A stretch of 64,000 nt of DNA, from contig NZ_VEHL01000002.1 of NCBI RefSeq assembly GCF_007679965.1, forward strand, positions 294,235 through 358,234. The letters run 5' to 3'. Every line of letters begins with the position of its first letter. The stretch's first letter is position 1. This document shows positions 62,579 through 64,000 of this stretch, piece after piece. The notes under the pieces are model-generated. The model made no database searches. It worked only from the letters and a program-made list of their open reading frames with translations, and was not told the DNA's origin. The position numbers and the translations under genes are program-made. The DNA comes from Bordetella genomosp. 13 (GTDB lineage Bacteria; Pseudomonadota; Gammaproteobacteria; Burkholderiales; Burkholderiaceae_B).

Positions 62579-62886
62579 GATGGTTGTCTGTTGCGTTGGA
62601 ATCTGTTGTGGGCGAAGCAGGACGGTGGGGCGTCCTGCCGCCGTGCCGCGGGCATTGTAGGAAGAATGCGGCGCGGTCTGCGGGTTCTCATAACCGTAAC
62701 AGCAGACAAGGCGGCGGGTCTAAGTCTTTCTGGTAATAAGGAAGGAGCGTCCGGTTGTGAAGGCGCCGTGACGACGCGGGCGTCTTGGCGCCCGCGGCGC
62801 GCCCGCCCGGACGGGCCGGTTGCCAAGGGGGCGGCCAAGGCGGGTGCTATAAACGACAGGTAGTGTCTTTTGCAGGGGCTGTACAG
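62579..62886. other. Divergent intergenic region
   Basis: This 308-bp gap separates the sulfite reductase (minus) from the small lipoprotein (plus). It holds an extended -10 for the lipoprotein (listed) and no recognised gene. I saw no clear promoter for the reductase; AT-rich stretches near 62690-62745 are the best place to look. Confidence 0.5.
62845..62853 (+). promoter_or_regulatory. Extended -10 promoter of the small lipoprotein gene
   Basis: TG-C-TATAAA at 62845-62853 is an extended -10 (TGnTATAAT-like), 33 bp before the ATG. No good -35 lies 17 bp upstream, which is usual for extended -10 promoters. Confidence 0.5.
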
Positions 62887-63114
62887 ATGTCGCTTCACAC
62901 CATGGGTCAACTGGGCGCCGCGCTGCTGCTGGCAGCCACCCTCGCGGGCTGTTCGTCGAGCAGGCCCGAGGAGCCGAGCCGCAGCAGCGATTGCAGCTGG
63001 TGGCGCAGCAGTTGCATGTATGAGGGCCAGTACGAGCCGGACGAGCGCGAGTACGCCGAGGAAGAGGCCGCGCGCCTGAACCGGCAGCAGTCCAGGCGGA
63101 TGGGCAGGGATTAG
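62887..63114 (+). CDS. Small lipoprotein
   Basis: The 75-residue product has a lipoprotein signal with lipobox LAGC (AALLLAATLAGCSSS), so Cys near residue 22 would be lipidated after cleavage. The mature part is short, polar and rich in Glu/Arg, with DCSWWRSSCMYEGQY (two further cysteines seven residues apart, a possible disulfide) and an acidic-basic tail. The family is not recognised. The ATG at 62887 or one 15 bp downstream could start it. It is convergent with the carbonic anhydrase gene. Confidence 0.65.
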   Translation: MSLHTMGQLGAALLLAATLAGCSSSRPEEPSRSSDCSWWRSSCMYEGQYEPDEREYAEEEAARLNRQQSRRMGRD

Positions 63115-63150
63115 GTTGTCCGGGCCGGGCCGTCCGGTCCGGGCCCTCCA

Positions 63151-63174
63151 CGCCGGCGTCAGCCGGCGGGATTT
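63151..63174. terminator. Terminator-like hairpin between convergent genes
   Basis: CGCCGGC pairs with GCCGGCG around GTCA and is followed by GGATTTT. The hairpin includes the stop codon of the carbonic anhydrase gene. It would mainly serve the plus-strand lipoprotein transcript. Confidence 0.4.
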
Positions 63175-63806
63175 TCCACGCAGGGGGCGAACTGCCCCGA
63201 GGCCGGGTCGCGCACGAACAGCACGCCCGTGGCCACGCCGAAGTAGGCGCCGTGCAGCACCAGTTCGCCGGCGTCGACGCGGCGGCGGATGGACGGGAAG
63301 GTCAGCAGGTTGGCCAGGCTCTGCTCGATGACGGCCAGCTCCAGGCGCTTCAGGTCGGCGTTGCGGTCGCCGGTGGAGGGCCCCAGGCGGTCTGCCACGG
63401 GGCTGATCTGCGACATCCACTTGCCGATGAAGTCCATCTTGGACAGCGGTTCGGCGTCGTCGTAGAACGCGCGGATGCCGCCGCACGAGGCATGGCCCAG
63501 CACCACGATGTTCTTGACCTTCAGGCCGTTGACCGCGAACTCGATGGCCGCGCTGGTGCCGTGGTACGACGATTCCGAATCGGTCTCGGCCGGGGGAACC
63601 AGGTTGGCCACGTTGCGGATGACGAACAGTTCGCCAGGACCGACGTCGAAGATGACTTCCGGCGATACGCGCGAGTCGCAACAGCCGATGATCAGCGTTT
63701 CGGGATTTTGGCCGGTTTCGCCCAGGGCCTGGTAGCGGCTGCTTTCGCCGGGAAAGCGGCCCTGCAGGAACGACTGGTAGCCTTCGGTGAGTCTTTTGGG
63801 AAACAT
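63159..63806 (-). CDS. Beta-class carbonic anhydrase
   Basis: The 215-residue enzyme interconverts carbon dioxide and bicarbonate. Zinc ligands are Cys in GCCDSR near 42, and His and Cys in GHASCGG near 103-106, with the Asp-Arg dyad in the CxDSR motif. Family blocks IIGCCDSRVSPEVIF, FVIRNVANLVPP and HGTSAAIEFAVNGLKVKNIVVLGH (split) are present. It has no signal peptide and is cytosolic. It is a single gene, convergent with the lipoprotein; the region to the window end (63807-64000) shows no further gene. Confidence 0.95.
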   Translation of the reverse strand: MFPKRLTEGYQSFLQGRFPGESSRYQALGETGQNPETLIIGCCDSRVSPEVIFDVGPGELFVIRNVANLVPPAETDSESSYHGTSAAIEFAVNGLKVKNIVVLGHASCGGIRAFYDDAEPLSKMDFIGKWMSQISPVADRLGPSTGDRNADLKRLELAVIEQSLANLLTFPSIRRRVDAGELVLHGAYFGVATGVLFVRDPASGQFAPCVENPAG

Positions 63807-64000
63807 GGTTTCTTCCTTGTTTTGGCGCGTCCGGCGCCGTCGCGTGGGCCCCGGCGGGGGCGGTGCGGCGCGTGGGCACCCTGGATTTTCCCATATCGGC
63901 CCGACTACCGCCCGCCTGGCATTTCAGGTTTAAGACAGTTTTCCAGGCTTGCGCCTGCCGGCGCTTTTGCCGGATGATGGTTCGCCGGCCCGCGGGCCGC

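Overview
The window is GC-rich bacterial chromosome with tightly packed genes, many 1-8 bp stop/start overlaps and frequent GTG/TTG starts. Four orphan Bug-type (TctC-like) solute-binding proteins, Fur-box-like iron genes, and the block hemA-prfA-prmC-grxD-ubiX next to tRNA-Phe point to a betaproteobacterium of the Burkholderiales, most likely Alcaligenaceae (Bordetella/Achromobacter type). The lineage call is an inference from gene content and protein flavour, not from a marker search. No rRNA, CRISPR array, prophage or insertion sequence was seen.

Layout. 1-12 kb: a secreted DUF4198 protein behind a Fur-like box; a three-gene MksF-MksE-MksB condensin operon with no nuclease partner; a HipB/HipA module whose hipA is frameshifted; then a sulfur-carrier cluster (TusA-like protein, DsrE-like protein, a small membrane protein, a large unknown secreted protein with a C-terminal anchor, and a TusA-like domain fused to a core MetE methyltransferase). 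12-17.5 kb: a FecI-FecR-TonB receptor-PepSY iron/siderophore unit under a Fur-like site. 17.7-29 kb: one long organosulfur operon with two TauD-type dioxygenases, a peptide/nickel-type ABC importer, two DszA/NtaA-type flavin monooxygenases and a DszC-like oxidase. 29-32.4 kb: a SUKH-like protein, an unknown protein and a class A beta-lactamase with altered active-site motifs.

32.4-45 kb is a CoA-thioester catabolic island: acyl-CoA ligase, CoA-ester lyase, three enoyl-CoA hydratase-like proteins, an acyl-CoA dehydrogenase, two Bug proteins, a LVIVD beta-propeller protein and a CobW GTPase. A TetR regulator sits inside it. Four copies of one palindrome, TTYAATCA-N2-TGATTNAA, lie in the two divergent promoter regions and tie the island into one probable regulon. 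45-51 kb holds an intact HipBA pair, tRNA-Phe and the housekeeping genes. 51-60 kb has two further catabolic sets: GntR with class V and class III aminotransferases and a Bug protein; and IclR with an HMG-CoA-lyase-like enzyme, a CaiB-type CoA transferase and a Bug protein. 60-64 kb has the DUF934/sulfite reductase pair, a small lipoprotein and a beta-carbonic anhydrase.

How it fits together. The organosulfur operon would release sulfite, which the sulfite reductase at 60.8-62.6 kb can reduce to sulfide, and the TusA/DsrE/MetE-core cluster may deal with persulfide or methylthio chemistry. The MetE-core cluster is the best candidate for an undescribed system. The TetR palindrome regulon is the clearest new regulatory signal.
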